DNA from: Microbulbifer sp. ALW1
Lineage (GTDB): Bacteria; Pseudomonadota; Gammaproteobacteria; Pseudomonadales; Cellvibrionaceae
DNA length: 64,000 nt
NCBI RefSeq assembly: GCF_009903625.1
Contig: NZ_CP047569.1
Location: 2,334,501-2,398,500 of the forward strand
Direction of reading: 5' to 3'
A program made the translations under genes and the position numbers. Shown piece by piece: positions 28,026 through 39,361 of this stretch (positions within the stretch are counted from its first letter, which is position 1; every line of letters starts with the position of its first letter). The notes beneath the pieces are model-generated. The model worked only from the letters and a program-made list of their open reading frames with translations, was not told where the DNA came from and searched no databases.

Positions 28026-28730
28026 ATGTTGAAAGTAAGCATCTACCGTTACAACCCGGAAACCGATTCTGCCCCTTACATGCAGGATTACGAGCTGGAC
28101 ACCCAGGGCAAGGACCTGATGGTTCTGGACGTGCTGGAACTGCTGAAAGCGGAAGACCCAAGTCTCTCTTTCCGTCGTTCCTGCCGTGAAGGCGTGTGCG
28201 GTTCCGACGGTATGAACATCTCTGGCAAGAACGGATTGGCGTGCATCATGCCAATCTCCGAAGCAGCGCCTAAGGGCAAGCTGATTCTGCGCCCGTTGCC
28301 GGGCCTGCCGGTTATCCGCGACCTGGTTGTGGATATGGAGCAGTTCTACACCCAGTACAAAAAGATCGAGCCGTTCCTGCAGAACAGCACGCCGGCGCCC
28401 GCGATCGAGCGTCTGCAATCCCCGGAAGAGCGCGAAAAGCTGGACGGCCTTTACGAGTGTATTCTCTGTGCCTGCTGTTCCACGGCGTGTCCGTCTTTCT
28501 GGTGGAATCCCGACAAGTTCATTGGCCCGGCCGGCCTGCTGCAGGCTTACCGCTTCCTGGCGGACAGCCGCGATACCGCCACCGATGAGCGCCTCGGTAA
28601 ACTGGATGACCCCTTCAGCGTTTTCCGCTGTCACGGCATTCAGAACTGTGTGAACGTATGCCCCAAGGGACTGAATCCCACCCGGGCCATCGGCCATATC
28701 CGCAATATGCTGATAACCCGCGCTGTATAG
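28026..28730 (+). CDS. sdhB: Succinate dehydrogenase iron-sulfur subunit
   Basis: Carries electrons from the SdhA flavin to quinone through three Fe-S clusters; 234 residues. The [2Fe-2S] ligands lie in SCREGVCGSDG with a later Cys. The [4Fe-4S] motif is CILCACCSTACP (about 140-151). The [3Fe-4S] ligands and final Cys set are in CHGIQNCVNVCPKGLNP (about 198-214). It closes the sdhCDAB operon and is followed by hairpins at 28739-28761 and 28825-28860. Confidence 0.98.
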   Translation: MLKVSIYRYNPETDSAPYMQDYELDTQGKDLMVLDVLELLKAEDPSLSFRRSCREGVCGSDGMNISGKNGLACIMPISEAAPKGKLILRPLPGLPVIRDLVVDMEQFYTQYKKIEPFLQNSTPAPAIERLQSPEEREKLDGLYECILCACCSTACPSFWWNPDKFIGPAGLLQAYRFLADSRDTATDERLGKLDDPFSVFRCHGIQNCVNVCPKGLNPTRAIGHIRNMLITRAV

Positions 28731-28824
28731 ACAGTTTGAGGGCCTGATAAAATCGGGCCCTGGGGTTACCCACCAAAAATAATCACAATTAAGCCGACAG
28801 CAGCGCAGGTGTCAGGCTTATACG

Positions 28825-28860
28825 AAAAAGGGGAGGTGTCTTTTCAGCACCTCCCCTTTT
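28825..28860 (+). terminator. Terminator or attenuating hairpin after sdhB
   Basis: GGGGAGGTG-N8-CACCTCCCC is preceded by A5 and followed by TTTT. It separates sdhCDAB from sucAB, 70 bases before sucA. A weaker GGGCC/GGCCC stem lies at 28739-28761. Confidence 0.75.
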
Positions 28861-28930
28861 GTGAGTGAAAAGACAGGAAAGAGCGGCGCAGTATTTCAAG
28901 GGTGCGCGCCGACAATTGAGGTAGGCATTA

Positions 28931-31756
28931 ATGCACGAAAGCACTATGGAGGAGCTCTGGCGCACTTCGCATATCTCCGGTGGCAACGCCGGCTATGTGG
29001 AGGAGCTGTACGAGACCTATCTGCACGACCCGAATGGTGTACCGGAAGAATGGCGCAGTTATTTTGATAGTCTGCCGCGGGTTAATGGCGGTGACGTCTC
29101 ACATGCCGCCATTCGTCAGCATTTTGAATTGCTGGCGAAAAACCGTACCCGCCCACTGTCCGCTCCCGGCGCCGGTTCAGCCAATATCGAACACGAGCGC
29201 AAGCAGATTAAAGTTCTGCAACTGATCAACTCCTACCGTCACCGTGGCCACAAAAAGGCCAAGCTGGATCCGCTGGGTATCATGGCCCGCGAGCAGGTGC
29301 CGGATCTGCAACTGAATTACCACGGCTTGACCGAAGGCGACTTCGACACCACTTTCCAGACCGGTGACCTGTTTTTCTGCAACGGAGAAGCCACCCTGCG
29401 TGAAATTGTGCAGGGCCTGGAAAATACCTACTGCGGTAACCTGGGTGCGGAAATCATGCACCTGTCCAACCTGGACGAGCAGCAGTGGTTCCAGCAGCGC
29501 CTTGAGCGCAGCCAATCAAAGCCCAACTTCGGCAATGAAATTCGCACCGAGATTCTGCAGCGCCTGTCTGCCGCCGAGGGCCTTGAGCGTCACCTGGACT
29601 CCAAGTACCCGGGTACCAAGCGTTTCGGCGTGGAAGGTGGCGAGAGCCTGATCCCGCTGATGGACGCGCTGATCCGCCGTTCCGGCACCTACGCGGTGAA
29701 GGAAATCGTGATCGGCATGGCGCACCGTGGCCGCCTGAACACGCTGGTCAATATTCTGGGTAAAAACCCGTCGGACCTGTTTGAAGAGTTCGAAGGCAAG
29801 AAAACCCTCGATACTTCCGGCGACGTGAAATACCACCAGGGTTTCTCCTCCAACGTGATGACCCCCGGTGGCGAAGTGCACCTGGCGCTGGCCTTCAACC
29901 CCTCGCACCTGGAAATCTGTGCGCCGGTGGTTGTCGGTTCCGTACGTGCCCGTCAGGACCGCCGCGGTGACAGCACCGGTGAGAAGGTGATGCCGATCAA
30001 TATCCATGGCGATGCAGCCTTTGCCGGTCAGGGCGTGGTGCAGGAAACCCTGCAGATGTCCCAGACCCGTGGTTACTACACTGGCGGCTCTATTCACCTG
30101 GTGCTGAACAACCAGGTGGGCTTCACTACCAGCAAGCGCGAAGACGCACGCTCCACCGAGTACTGTACCGACGTTGCGAAAATGATCGACGCTCCGGTGC
30201 TGCACGTGAACGGCGACGACCCCGAAGCGGTGGTGCTGGCCGGCCTGCTGGCGGTGGATTACCGCTACGAGTTCAAGAAAGACATTGTCATCGACCTGGT
30301 GTGCTACCGCCGTCGCGGTCACAACGAGACCGATGACCCCTCCGGCACTCAGCCGTTGATGTACCAGACCATTCGCAAGCACAAGACCACCCGTACCCTG
30401 TACGCGGAAAAGCTGGTTGCTGAAGGTGTGCTGGACAAGGCTGCCGCGGACAAGCTGGCGAACGACTATCGCGACAAGCTGGATCGCGGCGAAGATGTGG
30501 CTACCGGCCTGGTAAAAGAGCCGGACGAATCCATGTTTGTCGACTGGCGTCCGTACCTGAACCACGAGTGGACGGTTGAAGGTGACACCAGCTTCCCGAT
30601 GAAGAAGCTGAAAGATGTGGCCAACCGCATGACCACGGTGCCCGATGGCATTGTCATGCAGCGCCAGGTTGCCAAGATTTACGAAGACCGCCGCAAAATG
30701 GCCGGTGGCGCCCTGCCGCTGAACTGGGGAATGGCCGAGACTATGGCCTACGGCACCTTGCTGGAAGAGGGCTATATGGTCCGCTTCACCGGTGAGGACG
30801 TGGGTCGCGGTACCTTCTCTCACCGCCACGCCGTAGTACACAGCCAGAAAGATGGGCAGAGCTACGTGCCGCTGCAGCATATGTACGAAGGCCAGCCGGC
30901 GTTCGATATCTATGACTCCCTGCTGTCGGAAGAAGCCGTGCTGGCGTTTGAATACGGCTACGCCACCACCACCCCGAAATCCCTGGTGGTTTGGGAAGCG
31001 CAGTTCGGTGACTTCGCCAACGGTGCCCAGGTCGTGATCGACCAGTTCATCACTTCCGGTGAGCACAAGTGGGGCCGTATGTGTGGCCTGGTGATGTTGC
31101 TGCCGCACGGCTACGAAGGTCAGGGTCCGGAGCACTCCTCCGCGCGCCTGGAGCGCTTCATGCAGCTGTGTGCCGAGCACAACATTCAGGTATGTAACGC
31201 GACTACTCCGGCTCAGATCTTCCATTTGCTGCGTCGTCAGGCGGTGCGCCCGATGCGTCGCCCGCTGGTGATCATGAGCCCGAAGTGGATCCTGCGTCAC
31301 AAGCTGGCTACCTCCAGCCTGGACGAGCTGGCCAAAGGCCAGTTCCACAATGTGATCCAGGACGAGGGCGTAGATCCTGCCAAGGTCAAGCGTCTGATCA
31401 TCTGCTCCGGCAAGGTCTACTACCATCTGCTGGAAGCGCGCATGGAGCGCGAACAGGAAGATGTAGCATTTGTGCGTCTGGAACAGCTTTACCCCTTCCC
31501 GGACGATGAGTTCCTGGCTGCGGTTTCCGCATTCAAGAACATCGAAAGCGTCGCCTGGTGTCAGGAAGAGCCGATGAACCAGGGTGCCTGGTACTCTAGC
31601 CAGCACCACCTGCGTCGTCTGCTGAATGAAGCACATCCAAAGCTGGAGCTGGAATATGTCGGCCGCGCAGCCTCCGCTGCACCGGCGGCGGGCTATATGT
31701 CCACGCACCTGGAAGAACAGAATACGTTCATCAATGAGGCGCTGACTGTCAAATAA
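28931..31756 (+). CDS. sucA: 2-oxoglutarate dehydrogenase E1 component
   Basis: A thiamine-diphosphate enzyme that decarboxylates 2-oxoglutarate and transfers the succinyl group to the SucB lipoyl arm; 941 residues, normal for the family. The N-terminal assembly segment [16 protein letters not shown] is present. ThDP-site signatures are [16 protein letters not shown] and [15 protein letters not shown], and the E1 C-terminal half ([15 protein letters not shown]) is intact. GAGG stands before the ATG. It opens the sucAB-lpd-sucCD series. Confidence 0.98.
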   Translation: MHESTMEELWRTSHISGGNAGYVEELYETYLHDPNGVPEEWRSYFDSLPRVNGGDVSHAAIRQHFELLAKNRTRPLSAPGAGSANIEHERKQIKVLQLINSYRHRGHKKAKLDPLGIMAREQVPDLQLNYHGLTEGDFDTTFQTGDLFFCNGEATLREIVQGLENTYCGNLGAEIMHLSNLDEQQWFQQRLERSQSKPNFGNEIRTEILQRLSAAEGLERHLDSKYPGTKRFGVEGGESLIPLMDALIRRSGTYAVKEIVIGMAHRGRLNTLVNILGKNPSDLFEEFEGKKTLDTSGDVKYHQGFSSNVMTPGGEVHLALAFNPSHLEICAPVVVGSVRARQDRRGDSTGEKVMPINIHGDAAFAGQGVVQETLQMSQTRGYYTGGSIHLVLNNQVGFTTSKREDARSTEYCTDVAKMIDAPVLHVNGDDPEAVVLAGLLAVDYRYEFKKDIVIDLVCYRRRGHNETDDPSGTQPLMYQTIRKHKTTRTLYAEKLVAEGVLDKAAADKLANDYRDKLDRGEDVATGLVKEPDESMFVDWRPYLNHEWTVEGDTSFPMKKLKDVANRMTTVPDGIVMQRQVAKIYEDRRKMAGGALPLNWGMAETMAYGTLLEEGYMVRFTGEDVGRGTFSHRHAVVHSQKDGQSYVPLQHMYEGQPAFDIYDSLLSEEAVLAFEYGYATTTPKSLVVWEAQFGDFANGAQVVIDQFITSGEHKWGRMCGLVMLLPHGYEGQGPEHSSARLERFMQLCAEHNIQVCNATTPAQIFHLLRRQAVRPMRRPLVIMSPKWILRHKLATSSLDELAKGQFHNVIQDEGVDPAKVKRLIICSGKVYYHLLEARMEREQEDVAFVRLEQLYPFPDDEFLAAVSAFKNIESVAWCQEEPMNQGAWYSSQHHLRRLLNEAHPKLELEYVGRAASAAPAAGYMSTHLEEQNTFINEALTVK

Positions 31757-31797
31757 GGCAGCAGTACAACGAAGAGCAATCTCAGGAAACAGGAACA

Positions 31798-33000
31798 ATG
31801 ACCATCGAGATTAAAGCGCCAACTTTCCCGGAATCCGTTCAGGACGGCACTGTAGCCACCTGGCACAAACAACCGGGTGAAGCCGTGTCCCGCGATGAAC
31901 TGATCGTGGATATTGAAACCGACAAAGTGGTGCTGGAAGTTGTCGCACCCGCAGACGGCGCCATCAGCGAAATTATCAAGGGCGAGGGTGAAACCATCCT
32001 GTCCAATGAAGTAATTGCTTTATTTGAAGAGGGTGCAGGCGGCAGCGCTGGCGCTTCCTCCGAAGCGCCCCCGGCGGCAGCAGCGCAAGCGGAAGCACCG
32101 GCTGCCAGCGGCGAGAAAATCGCTATGCCCTCTGCCAAGAAAATGGCGGCAGAAAAGGGCGTGGATCTGGGCGCTGTTGAAGGCACCGGTAAAGGCGGTC
32201 GCGTACTGAAAGAAGACGTGATGAAAGCGGGCTCTGCGCCGGCTGCCGCGGCGGCTCCGGCTGCAGCAGCGGCTCAGGTTGCGGTTGCACCGGGTGAGCG
32301 CGTAGAGAAGCGTGTACCCATGACCCGTATGCGCAAGCGCATCGCGGAGCGCCTACTGGACGCGTCCCAGTCCACCGCCATGCTCACTACGTTCAACGAA
32401 GTGAACATGAAGCCGATCATGGACCTGCGCGCCAACTACAAAGACCTGTTCGAGAAGACCCACAACGGCACTCGCCTGGGCTTCATGGGCTTCTTTGTGA
32501 AGGCCGCGGTAGAAGCGCTGAAGCGTTACTCCGCCGTGAACGCGTCCATCGATGGCAACGACATCGTTTATCACGGTTACCAGGACATCGGTGTTGCGGT
32601 TTCTTCCCCGAAAGGTCTGGTGGTTCCGATCCTGCGCGGTGCCGAGAACATGGGCCTGGCGGACATCGAAAACAACATCCGCGATATGGGTCTGCGCGCC
32701 CGTGACGGCAAGCTGTCCATCGAAGAGATGACCGGCGGCACCTTCACCATCACCAACGGTGGTGTATTCGGATCCCTGCTGTCCACCCCGATCCTGAATC
32801 CGCCGCAAACGGCAATTCTGGGTATGCACAAGATTCAGGAGCGCCCGATGGCGGTCAACGGCAAGGTAGAAATCCTGCCGATGATGTACCTGGCGCTGTC
32901 TTATGATCACCGCCTGATCGACGGCAAGGAAGCGGTTGGCTTCCTGGTTGCAATCAAGGAAATGATCGAAGACCCTGCACGCATCCTGCTGGAAGTGTAA
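31798..33000 (+). CDS. sucB: Dihydrolipoyllysine succinyltransferase (E2)
   Basis: The core of the 2-oxoglutarate dehydrogenase complex, 400 residues. One lipoyl domain (1-80) carries the lipoylated Lys in [11 protein letters not shown] (about 43). Ala/Pro-rich linkers flank a peripheral subunit-binding domain (about 104-140; [15 protein letters not shown]). The catalytic domain (about 165-400) ends with [14 protein letters not shown], which holds the active-site His and Asp. It follows sucA by 41 bases. Confidence 0.98.
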   Translation: MTIEIKAPTFPESVQDGTVATWHKQPGEAVSRDELIVDIETDKVVLEVVAPADGAISEIIKGEGETILSNEVIALFEEGAGGSAGASSEAPPAAAAQAEAPAASGEKIAMPSAKKMAAEKGVDLGAVEGTGKGGRVLKEDVMKAGSAPAAAAAPAAAAAQVAVAPGERVEKRVPMTRMRKRIAERLLDASQSTAMLTTFNEVNMKPIMDLRANYKDLFEKTHNGTRLGFMGFFVKAAVEALKRYSAVNASIDGNDIVYHGYQDIGVAVSSPKGLVVPILRGAENMGLADIENNIRDMGLRARDGKLSIEEMTGGTFTITNGGVFGSLLSTPILNPPQTAILGMHKIQERPMAVNGKVEILPMMYLALSYDHRLIDGKEAVGFLVAIKEMIEDPARILLEV

Positions 33001-34629
<1,629 letters not shown>

Positions 34630-34642
34630 GCGAGCTGTTTTA

Positions 34643-34670
34643 CCGGGGCGGAAATCAGTTTCCGCCCCGG
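34643..34670 (+). terminator. Strong hairpin after lpd
   Basis: CCGGGGCGGAAA-TCAG-TTTCCGCCCCGG is a perfect 12-bp stem, but only ATTCATTTC follows. It may be a weak terminator or an mRNA-stabilising element between lpd and sucC. Confidence 0.55.
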
Positions 34671-34780
34671 ATTCATTTCAGGGTTCTGGTTTTGTAACGA
34701 AGCAGCCTCAGAACCTTGTCTAAAGGTGCAGAGCAATCTGCAATTGGTAAACACATTTCAAATGTGAATTGGTATTGACT

Positions 34781-35947
34781 ATGAACTTGCATGAGTATCA
34801 GGGCAAACAACTGTTTGCAGCATACGGATTGCCGGTTTCCAAAGGCATCGCAGCGGAAACCCCGGCAGCAGCAGCAGCGGCAGCAGACGAAATCGGCGGA
34901 GACAAGTGGGTTGTTAAAGCCCAGGTACACGCTGGTGGCCGCGGTAAAGCGGGCGGCGTTAAGCTGGTAGACTCCAAAGCGGAAATTGAAGAATTCGCCA
35001 AGAAGTGGCTGGGTAACAACCTGGTAACTTATCAAACAGACGAAAACGGTCAGCCGGTTTCCCGTATCCTGGTTGAGAGCTGCACCGACATTGAGCAGGA
35101 ACTGTACCTGGGTGCAGTGCTTGACCGCGCTACCCGTCGCATCGTTTTCATGGCCTCCACCGAAGGCGGCGTTGAGATCGAAAAAGTAGCGGAAGAGACT
35201 CCGGAAAAAATCCTGAAAGCCATCATCGATCCGCTGGTAGGCGCTCAGCCTTACCAGGGCCGTGAGTTGGCGTTCAAACTGGGCCTCGAAGGCGACCAGA
35301 TCAAGCAGTTCACCAAGATCTTCCTGGGCCTGGCTCAGATGTTCAAAGAGAAAGATCTGGCCCTGCTGGAAATTAACCCGCTGGTAATCACCCCAGAGAA
35401 AAACCTGCACTGTCTGGACGCCAAGATCGTTATCGACAGCAATGCTCTGTACCGTCACCCGGACCTGCGTGAAATGCACGACCCGTCTCAGGAAGACGAG
35501 CGCGAAGCACACGCAGCCAAGTGGGACCTGAACTACGTAGCGCTCGATGGCAACATCGGCTGCATGGTAAACGGTGCCGGCCTGGCCATGGGTACCATGG
35601 ACATCGTCAACCTGCACGGCGGCAAGCCGGCCAACTTCCTGGACGTTGGCGGCGGCGCGACCAAAGAGCGCGTAATCGAAGCGTTCAAAATCATCCTGTC
35701 TGACGAGAACGTAAAGGCCGTTCTGATCAACATCTTCGGCGGTATCGTTCGCTGCGACATGATCGCAGAAGGCGTAATCGGCGCAGTGAAAGAAGTTGGT
35801 GTAAAAGTACCGGTTGTTGTACGTCTGGAAGGTAACAACGCAGACCTGGGCGCTAAAGTTCTGAGCGAAAGCGGCCTGAACATTATCGCTGCCACCAGCC
35901 TGACCGACGCGGCAGAGCAAGTGGTTAAAGCTGCGGAGGGTAAATAA
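34781..35947 (+). CDS. sucC: Succinyl-CoA synthetase beta subunit
   Basis: An ATP-grasp subunit that, with SucD, converts succinyl-CoA to succinate with NTP formation. It is 388 residues, as in E. coli. The start is at [12 protein letters not shown]; a start four codons earlier is in frame but lacks family support. The ATP-grasp domain spans about 1-235 ([19 protein letters not shown]), and the CoA-ligase domain follows ([17 protein letters not shown] and [10 protein letters not shown]). It ends two bases before sucD. Confidence 0.98.
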   Translation: MNLHEYQGKQLFAAYGLPVSKGIAAETPAAAAAAADEIGGDKWVVKAQVHAGGRGKAGGVKLVDSKAEIEEFAKKWLGNNLVTYQTDENGQPVSRILVESCTDIEQELYLGAVLDRATRRIVFMASTEGGVEIEKVAEETPEKILKAIIDPLVGAQPYQGRELAFKLGLEGDQIKQFTKIFLGLAQMFKEKDLALLEINPLVITPEKNLHCLDAKIVIDSNALYRHPDLREMHDPSQEDEREAHAAKWDLNYVALDGNIGCMVNGAGLAMGTMDIVNLHGGKPANFLDVGGGATKERVIEAFKIILSDENVKAVLINIFGGIVRCDMIAEGVIGAVKEVGVKVPVVVRLEGNNADLGAKVLSESGLNIIAATSLTDAAEQVVKAAEGK

Positions 35948-35949
35948 TC

Positions 35950-36822
35950 ATGTCAGTACTGATTAACAAAGACACTAAAGTAATCTGTCAGGGCTTCACT
36001 GGCTCCCAGGGTACTTTCCACTCCGAGCAAGCGATTGCTTACGGCACCAAAATGGTTGGTGGTGTAACTCCGGGTAAAGGCGGCCAGACTCACCTGGGTC
36101 TGCCGGTATTCGATACCGTGAAAGAAGCCGTAGAAGCGACCGGTGCAGAAGCATCCGTAATCTACGTACCGGCGCCTTTCTGTAAGGATTCCATCCTGGA
36201 AGCGGCCAACGGCGGCATCAAGCTGATCGTGTGCATCACCGAAGGCATTCCTACCATGGACATGCTGGACGCCAAGGTTAAGTGCGACGAGCTGGGCGTA
36301 CGCCTGATCGGCCCGAACTGCCCGGGCGTGATCACTCCGGGTGAGTGCAAAATCGGCATCATGCCGGGCCACATCCACAAGCCAGGTAAAGTGGGCATCG
36401 TTTCCCGCTCCGGTACTCTGACTTACGAAGCCGTAAAGCAGACTACTGACCACGGCTTCGGCCAGTCCACTTGTGTGGGCATCGGCGGCGACCCCATCCC
36501 GGGCTCCAACTTCATCGACATTCTGGAAATGTTCCAGAACGACCCGCAGACCGAAGCCATCGTTATGATCGGTGAGATCGGCGGTTCCGCTGAAGAAGAA
36601 GCGGCTGCTTACATCAAAGCAAACGTCACCAAGCCGGTTGTTTCCTACATCGCTGGTGTAACCGCTCCTCCCGGAAAGCGCATGGGTCACGCCGGTGCGA
36701 TCATCTCCGGTGGTAAAGGCACTGCCGACGAGAAGTTTGCTGCTCTGGAAGACGCTGGTGTTAAAACCGTTCGCTCCCTGGCGCAAATCGGCGACGCACT
36801 GAAGGAAATCACTGGCTGGTAA
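35950..36822 (+). CDS. sucD: Succinyl-CoA synthetase alpha subunit
   Basis: A 290-residue CoA-binding subunit that carries the phosphohistidine intermediate. It has an N-terminal Rossmann CoA site ([16 protein letters not shown], about 14-29) and [11 protein letters not shown] (about 152-162). The active-site His lies in [25 protein letters not shown] sequence (about 242-258). It is closely coupled to sucC and ends the TCA gene series before a terminator. Confidence 0.98.
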   Translation: MSVLINKDTKVICQGFTGSQGTFHSEQAIAYGTKMVGGVTPGKGGQTHLGLPVFDTVKEAVEATGAEASVIYVPAPFCKDSILEAANGGIKLIVCITEGIPTMDMLDAKVKCDELGVRLIGPNCPGVITPGECKIGIMPGHIHKPGKVGIVSRSGTLTYEAVKQTTDHGFGQSTCVGIGGDPIPGSNFIDILEMFQNDPQTEAIVMIGEIGGSAEEEAAAYIKANVTKPVVSYIAGVTAPPGKRMGHAGAIISGGKGTADEKFAALEDAGVKTVRSLAQIGDALKEITGW

Positions 36823-36843
36823 TCACCAGTTATTGCTTTCGAA

Positions 36844-36871
36844 GAAGCCGCCCTTTGGGCGGCTTTTTTTA
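36844..36871 (+). terminator. Terminator after sucD
   Basis: GCCGCCC-TTT-GGGCGGC is followed by seven T, directly after the sucD stop. Confidence 0.92.
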
Positions 36872-37008
36872 TGTCTATTGATTTTCCGTTTTCCGTTTTC
36901 TGAGGTTTTTTGCGCCATTGCCCGCGAGCTTGATAAATAAACGCCCGGGGTGCATGATCAGATCCGTTATATTTCATGTTAACCTTAAGGAATGAGGATA
37001 AAAATACT

Positions 37009-37215
37009 ATGAAAAAATCTTCGATAGTGGTTACGGTGGTGCTTCTCGGGCTAATCCCCACCATTTACGCTCCCATACTTTCGCGCATAAATAGCAGCAG
37101 TTTTCTTTTCGGTCTTAGTTCGGATTTTTGGGCCGGCTTTTCCATGAGTGCAACACTGGGAATAATGCTTTTGCTTATAGGTATGCTTTTTACTAAACCG
37201 AGAAAGTCCCCATAG
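37009..37215 (+). CDS. Small two-helix membrane protein, unknown
   Basis: A 68-residue protein starting MKKSSIVVTVVLLGLIPTIY. It has a first hydrophobic helix (about 5-22), a short Ser-rich loop (INSSSFLFGLSSDF) and a second helix (about 42-62), and ends in a basic tail. It is preceded by GAGGATAAAAATACT, a weak and distant ribosome binding site. It lies in an AT-richer patch between sucD and the tRNA-Arg. No family is recognised, and the possibility that it is not a gene remains. Confidence 0.5.
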   Translation: MKKSSIVVTVVLLGLIPTIYAPILSRINSSSFLFGLSSDFWAGFSMSATLGIMLLLIGMLFTKPRKSP

Positions 37216-37521
37216 TGTCCTGAAATATGGCGAGAGCCGGCAGTTTTTGTTGGCCTCCCACTGGGCGCTCAAAGCTTCGCACTGGTCACCCCGATGTGAT
37301 ACAGACATCATTAGCCAATGATTTCCAAATTAATTCCTGCGGCTTTGCTCTAAGTCTCTCTTTTGGTTCGCGTTAAAAGTGCTTGGTTGACCTGAGTTTG
37401 GGTTGCCATAACGCGAATTTTACAGGCCGTTTCTTTTGACTCTCATTGCTGATGTTTCTTGATAATTAGCATTTTGCGTATCAGCTGGAGTCATATCAAA
37501 CTCGATAGGGAAATCAAAATT
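37216..37521. other. Gene-free interval
   Basis: About 306 AT-rich bases. I see no convincing reading frame, RNA gene or terminator, only the ribosome binding site of the next gene (AGGGA near 37506). Confidence 0.5.
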
Positions 37522-37920
37522 ATGAAAGGAAGCTGCTCATGCGGTCAGGTTCAGTACCAGGTGAAGTGTCTGGATAGTGCAATTCAGCATTGTTCTTGTA
37601 AAACGTGCAGAAAATCGCATGCGGCCGCATTCAATTCGGCGGCAGCGGTTTTAAAGGAAAATTTTAAGTGGGAAAAGGGTGAAGATAATCTGTCGGGTTA
37701 TGTGTCATCGCCGGGGAAAATACGTTACTTCTGCTCCACTTGTGGGTCCCATCTGATTGCTGAAAAAGAAGGTCGTCCACATTACATTCTTCGGGTCGCA
37801 ACATTAGATGAGGACCCTGGCGTCAAACCAGATTCTGTAATCTGGAGGTCTCATGAGGTTTCATGGCTGGAGTACGGTGATCATATTGCCGCGCACCAGG
37901 AGTGGCAGCCGGGCCGATAG
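37522..37920 (+). CDS. GFA-family (CENP-V/GFA domain) zinc protein
   Basis: A 132-residue protein with the GFA/CENP-V zinc fold. The Cys ligands are visible in order: GSCSCGQVQY (residues 3-12), HCSCKTCRKSHAAAF (about 23-37) and FCSTCGSHL (about 70-78). The family includes glutathione-dependent formaldehyde-activating enzymes, but most members have no proven activity. The start ATG has AGGGA upstream; the earlier in-frame ATG at 37459 gives an unlikely extension. The next gene starts 44 bases downstream. Confidence 0.85.
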   Translation: MKGSCSCGQVQYQVKCLDSAIQHCSCKTCRKSHAAAFNSAAAVLKENFKWEKGEDNLSGYVSSPGKIRYFCSTCGSHLIAEKEGRPHYILRVATLDEDPGVKPDSVIWRSHEVSWLEYGDHIAAHQEWQPGR

Positions 37921-37964
37921 CTTGCATTTTTGGCTGGATGGTGAAAATTATACTGAGGGCTTTT

Positions 37965-38318
37965 ATGGCTGGGCCAGCAAGAAATGGTGCGCTCGTCTAT
38001 TCAGACAATTTTCAAGAACTGTCTATGTTCTACAGGGAGTTTTTTGGAATGAAAGTGCTCAGAGAGGCGGAGGAGTTCGTAAGTCTGGATAACGATGGAT
38101 TTAATGTCGTCATTCATGCGGCACCATTCAAACTACCGGAAGATGGGTTTAATGCGGTTAAGTTATTTTTGACGGTGAATAGTCTTGACGTCGCCAAAAG
38201 AAAAGCTGCCGAACTTGGTGGGCAGGTATTCGAAGGGGAGTGGGAAAACTCGATATTTAAAGTGTGTAACATTGCGGATCCAGATGGAAATCAAATTCAG
38301 ATCCGTGAGTTCTTATGA
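37965..38318 (+). CDS. VOC-family (glyoxalase/bleomycin resistance-like) protein
   Basis: A 117-residue single-domain vicinal-oxygen-chelate protein. It has the opening beta-alpha-beta unit (ALVYSDNFQELSMFYREFFGMKVLREAEEF-type, about residues 9-38) and the closing IADPDGNQIQIREF (about 103-116) with the conserved DPDGN. The metal and substrate cannot be inferred. GAGGG precedes the ATG; an upstream in-frame start overlapping the GFA gene is less likely. Confidence 0.85.
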   Translation: MAGPARNGALVYSDNFQELSMFYREFFGMKVLREAEEFVSLDNDGFNVVIHAAPFKLPEDGFNAVKLFLTVNSLDVAKRKAAELGGQVFEGEWENSIFKVCNIADPDGNQIQIREFL

Positions 38319-38368
38319 GATCTTTGTCTTTTGCCAGTTTATTTTCGGGATGAGGTGGGAGTCACAAA

Positions 38369-38581
38369 ATGGCAAGAATTTTTGGGATATTTAAGATTGT
38401 CGCACTGTCTACATTAATGATTGCCGGCATTTGTATTTTGGGTGTGGAAGCTGGTCGCTTAATTGATGCGCCTACCTCGGCCTCCCCAAATTTTCTATTG
38501 CTAGTTGGTATCTTCTGTAGTGTTTCTGGTTCGACTGTGTGGCTAGTGATGGAAGTTCGGCAGATTAAAAGACATTGTTGA
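38369..38581 (+). CDS. Small two-helix membrane protein
   Basis: A 70-residue protein with two hydrophobic segments (about 8-27 and 41-61), separated by LIDAPTSASPN and ending in a basic QIKRHC tail. The ribosome binding site GGTGGGAG lies ahead of the ATG. It is followed after 21 bases by an exported small protein, so the two may be co-expressed. No family recognised. Confidence 0.6.
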   Translation: MARIFGIFKIVALSTLMIAGICILGVEAGRLIDAPTSASPNFLLLVGIFCSVSGSTVWLVMEVRQIKRHC

Positions 38582-38602
38582 CGCGTTAAGGGAGTTTTAG
38601 CC

Positions 38603-38926
38603 GTGAGAAAGTTAAAAATTACATTGGCGAGTATTCTGGTTGCAACAGCGGTCTCTGCATTTGCTGATGGGTCCTTCCGGCTTCCCAATGGAAAGCTTAT
38701 CCAGGAGGGAAAGAGTAAACAGGAGGTCATCTATATGGCTGGTCCTCCCATGTATCAGGAGGTGGAGACTATCGCGGTAGATGAGGGGGTGGGTGGAAAT
38801 CCAGTGAAGAGAGAGGTCTTGACCTATCGGCTACCCAGCTCTGTGGGTGGGATGTCACTGGTGACCGTAACTATAGAGAACAACAAGGTTGTTTCTGTGG
38901 CGTCTAAGCAGGAAAGCAGGATGTAG
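38603..38926 (+). CDS. Exported DUF2845-like small protein
   Basis: A 107-residue protein with an N-terminal signal peptide (about 1-21, ending AVSAFA). The body resembles DUF2845 or SmpA/OmlA-like proteins: FRLPNGKLIQEGKSKQEVIYM, then a MAGPP turn and a C-terminal beta hairpin. The start is a GTG with GGGAG nine bases upstream. It is probably periplasmic and of unknown function. Similarity to OmlA-like folds is an inference from the G-K-S-K-x-E-V pattern. Confidence 0.65.
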   Translation: MRKLKITLASILVATAVSAFADGSFRLPNGKLIQEGKSKQEVIYMAGPPMYQEVETIAVDEGVGGNPVKREVLTYRLPSSVGGMSLVTVTIENNKVVSVASKQESRM

Positions 38927-39018
38927 GCTTTTTGCGGGCGGGGCGGCTATTGGCTGCAATGGTTCCATTAAGCATCGATATGTCCGCTCTAGCTATACTC
39001 ATATTTTGAAGGTGCGAA

Positions 39019-39056
39019 ATAAAAAAAACCCGAGATCTTTCAATCTCGGGGTTTTC
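39019..39056 (-). terminator. Terminator downstream of tRNA-Arg
   Basis: Read on the minus strand, CCCCGAGAT-N5-ATCTCGGG is followed by eight T, just after the tRNA 3' end. Confidence 0.88.
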
Positions 39057-39060
39057 TGTA

Positions 39061-39137
39061 TGGCGCACTCGGGAGGATTCGAACCTCCGACCGCTCGGTT
39101 CGTAGCCGAGTACTCTATCCAGCTGAGCTACGAGTGC
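39061..39137 (-). tRNA. tRNA-Arg (anticodon ACG)
   Basis: A 77-base cloverleaf with encoded CCA. Read on the minus strand, the acceptor stem is GCACTCG/CGAGTGC with discriminator G. The D arm contains AGCTCAGCTGGATAGAG, and the anticodon stem CTCGG/CCGAG surrounds CTACGAA. The T arm is GGAGG-TTCGAAT-CCTCC. The anticodon ACG (A34 is normally edited to inosine) reads CGU, CGC and CGA arginine codons. Confidence 0.98.
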
Positions 39138-39361
39138 GTCGTTGTGGTTGCGAACTATAGTGACTTGCCTCGGCTTCGTCAACTCTTTTTTAACGAGTTT
39201 TCTGAAAAACTCTTTAAAAATCCGCAAGTTACCGAGCTTCAGTGGCAATCTGAAATGGTTGCTTCAGCTCGATAGGGCGCGCATTCTGCCGTGGAGGAGA
39301 GGGCTTTGCAAGACCTTTTTTCAGTTTTTTATCCGCTCGATGCCTTTGGGCTCGGCGCCTC

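Noticed and set aside
26172..28697. 841-residue open frame antisense to sdhA and sdhB
   Set aside because: Long antisense frames are expected from GC-rich codon usage; similar ones lie opposite sucA, lpd and sucC.
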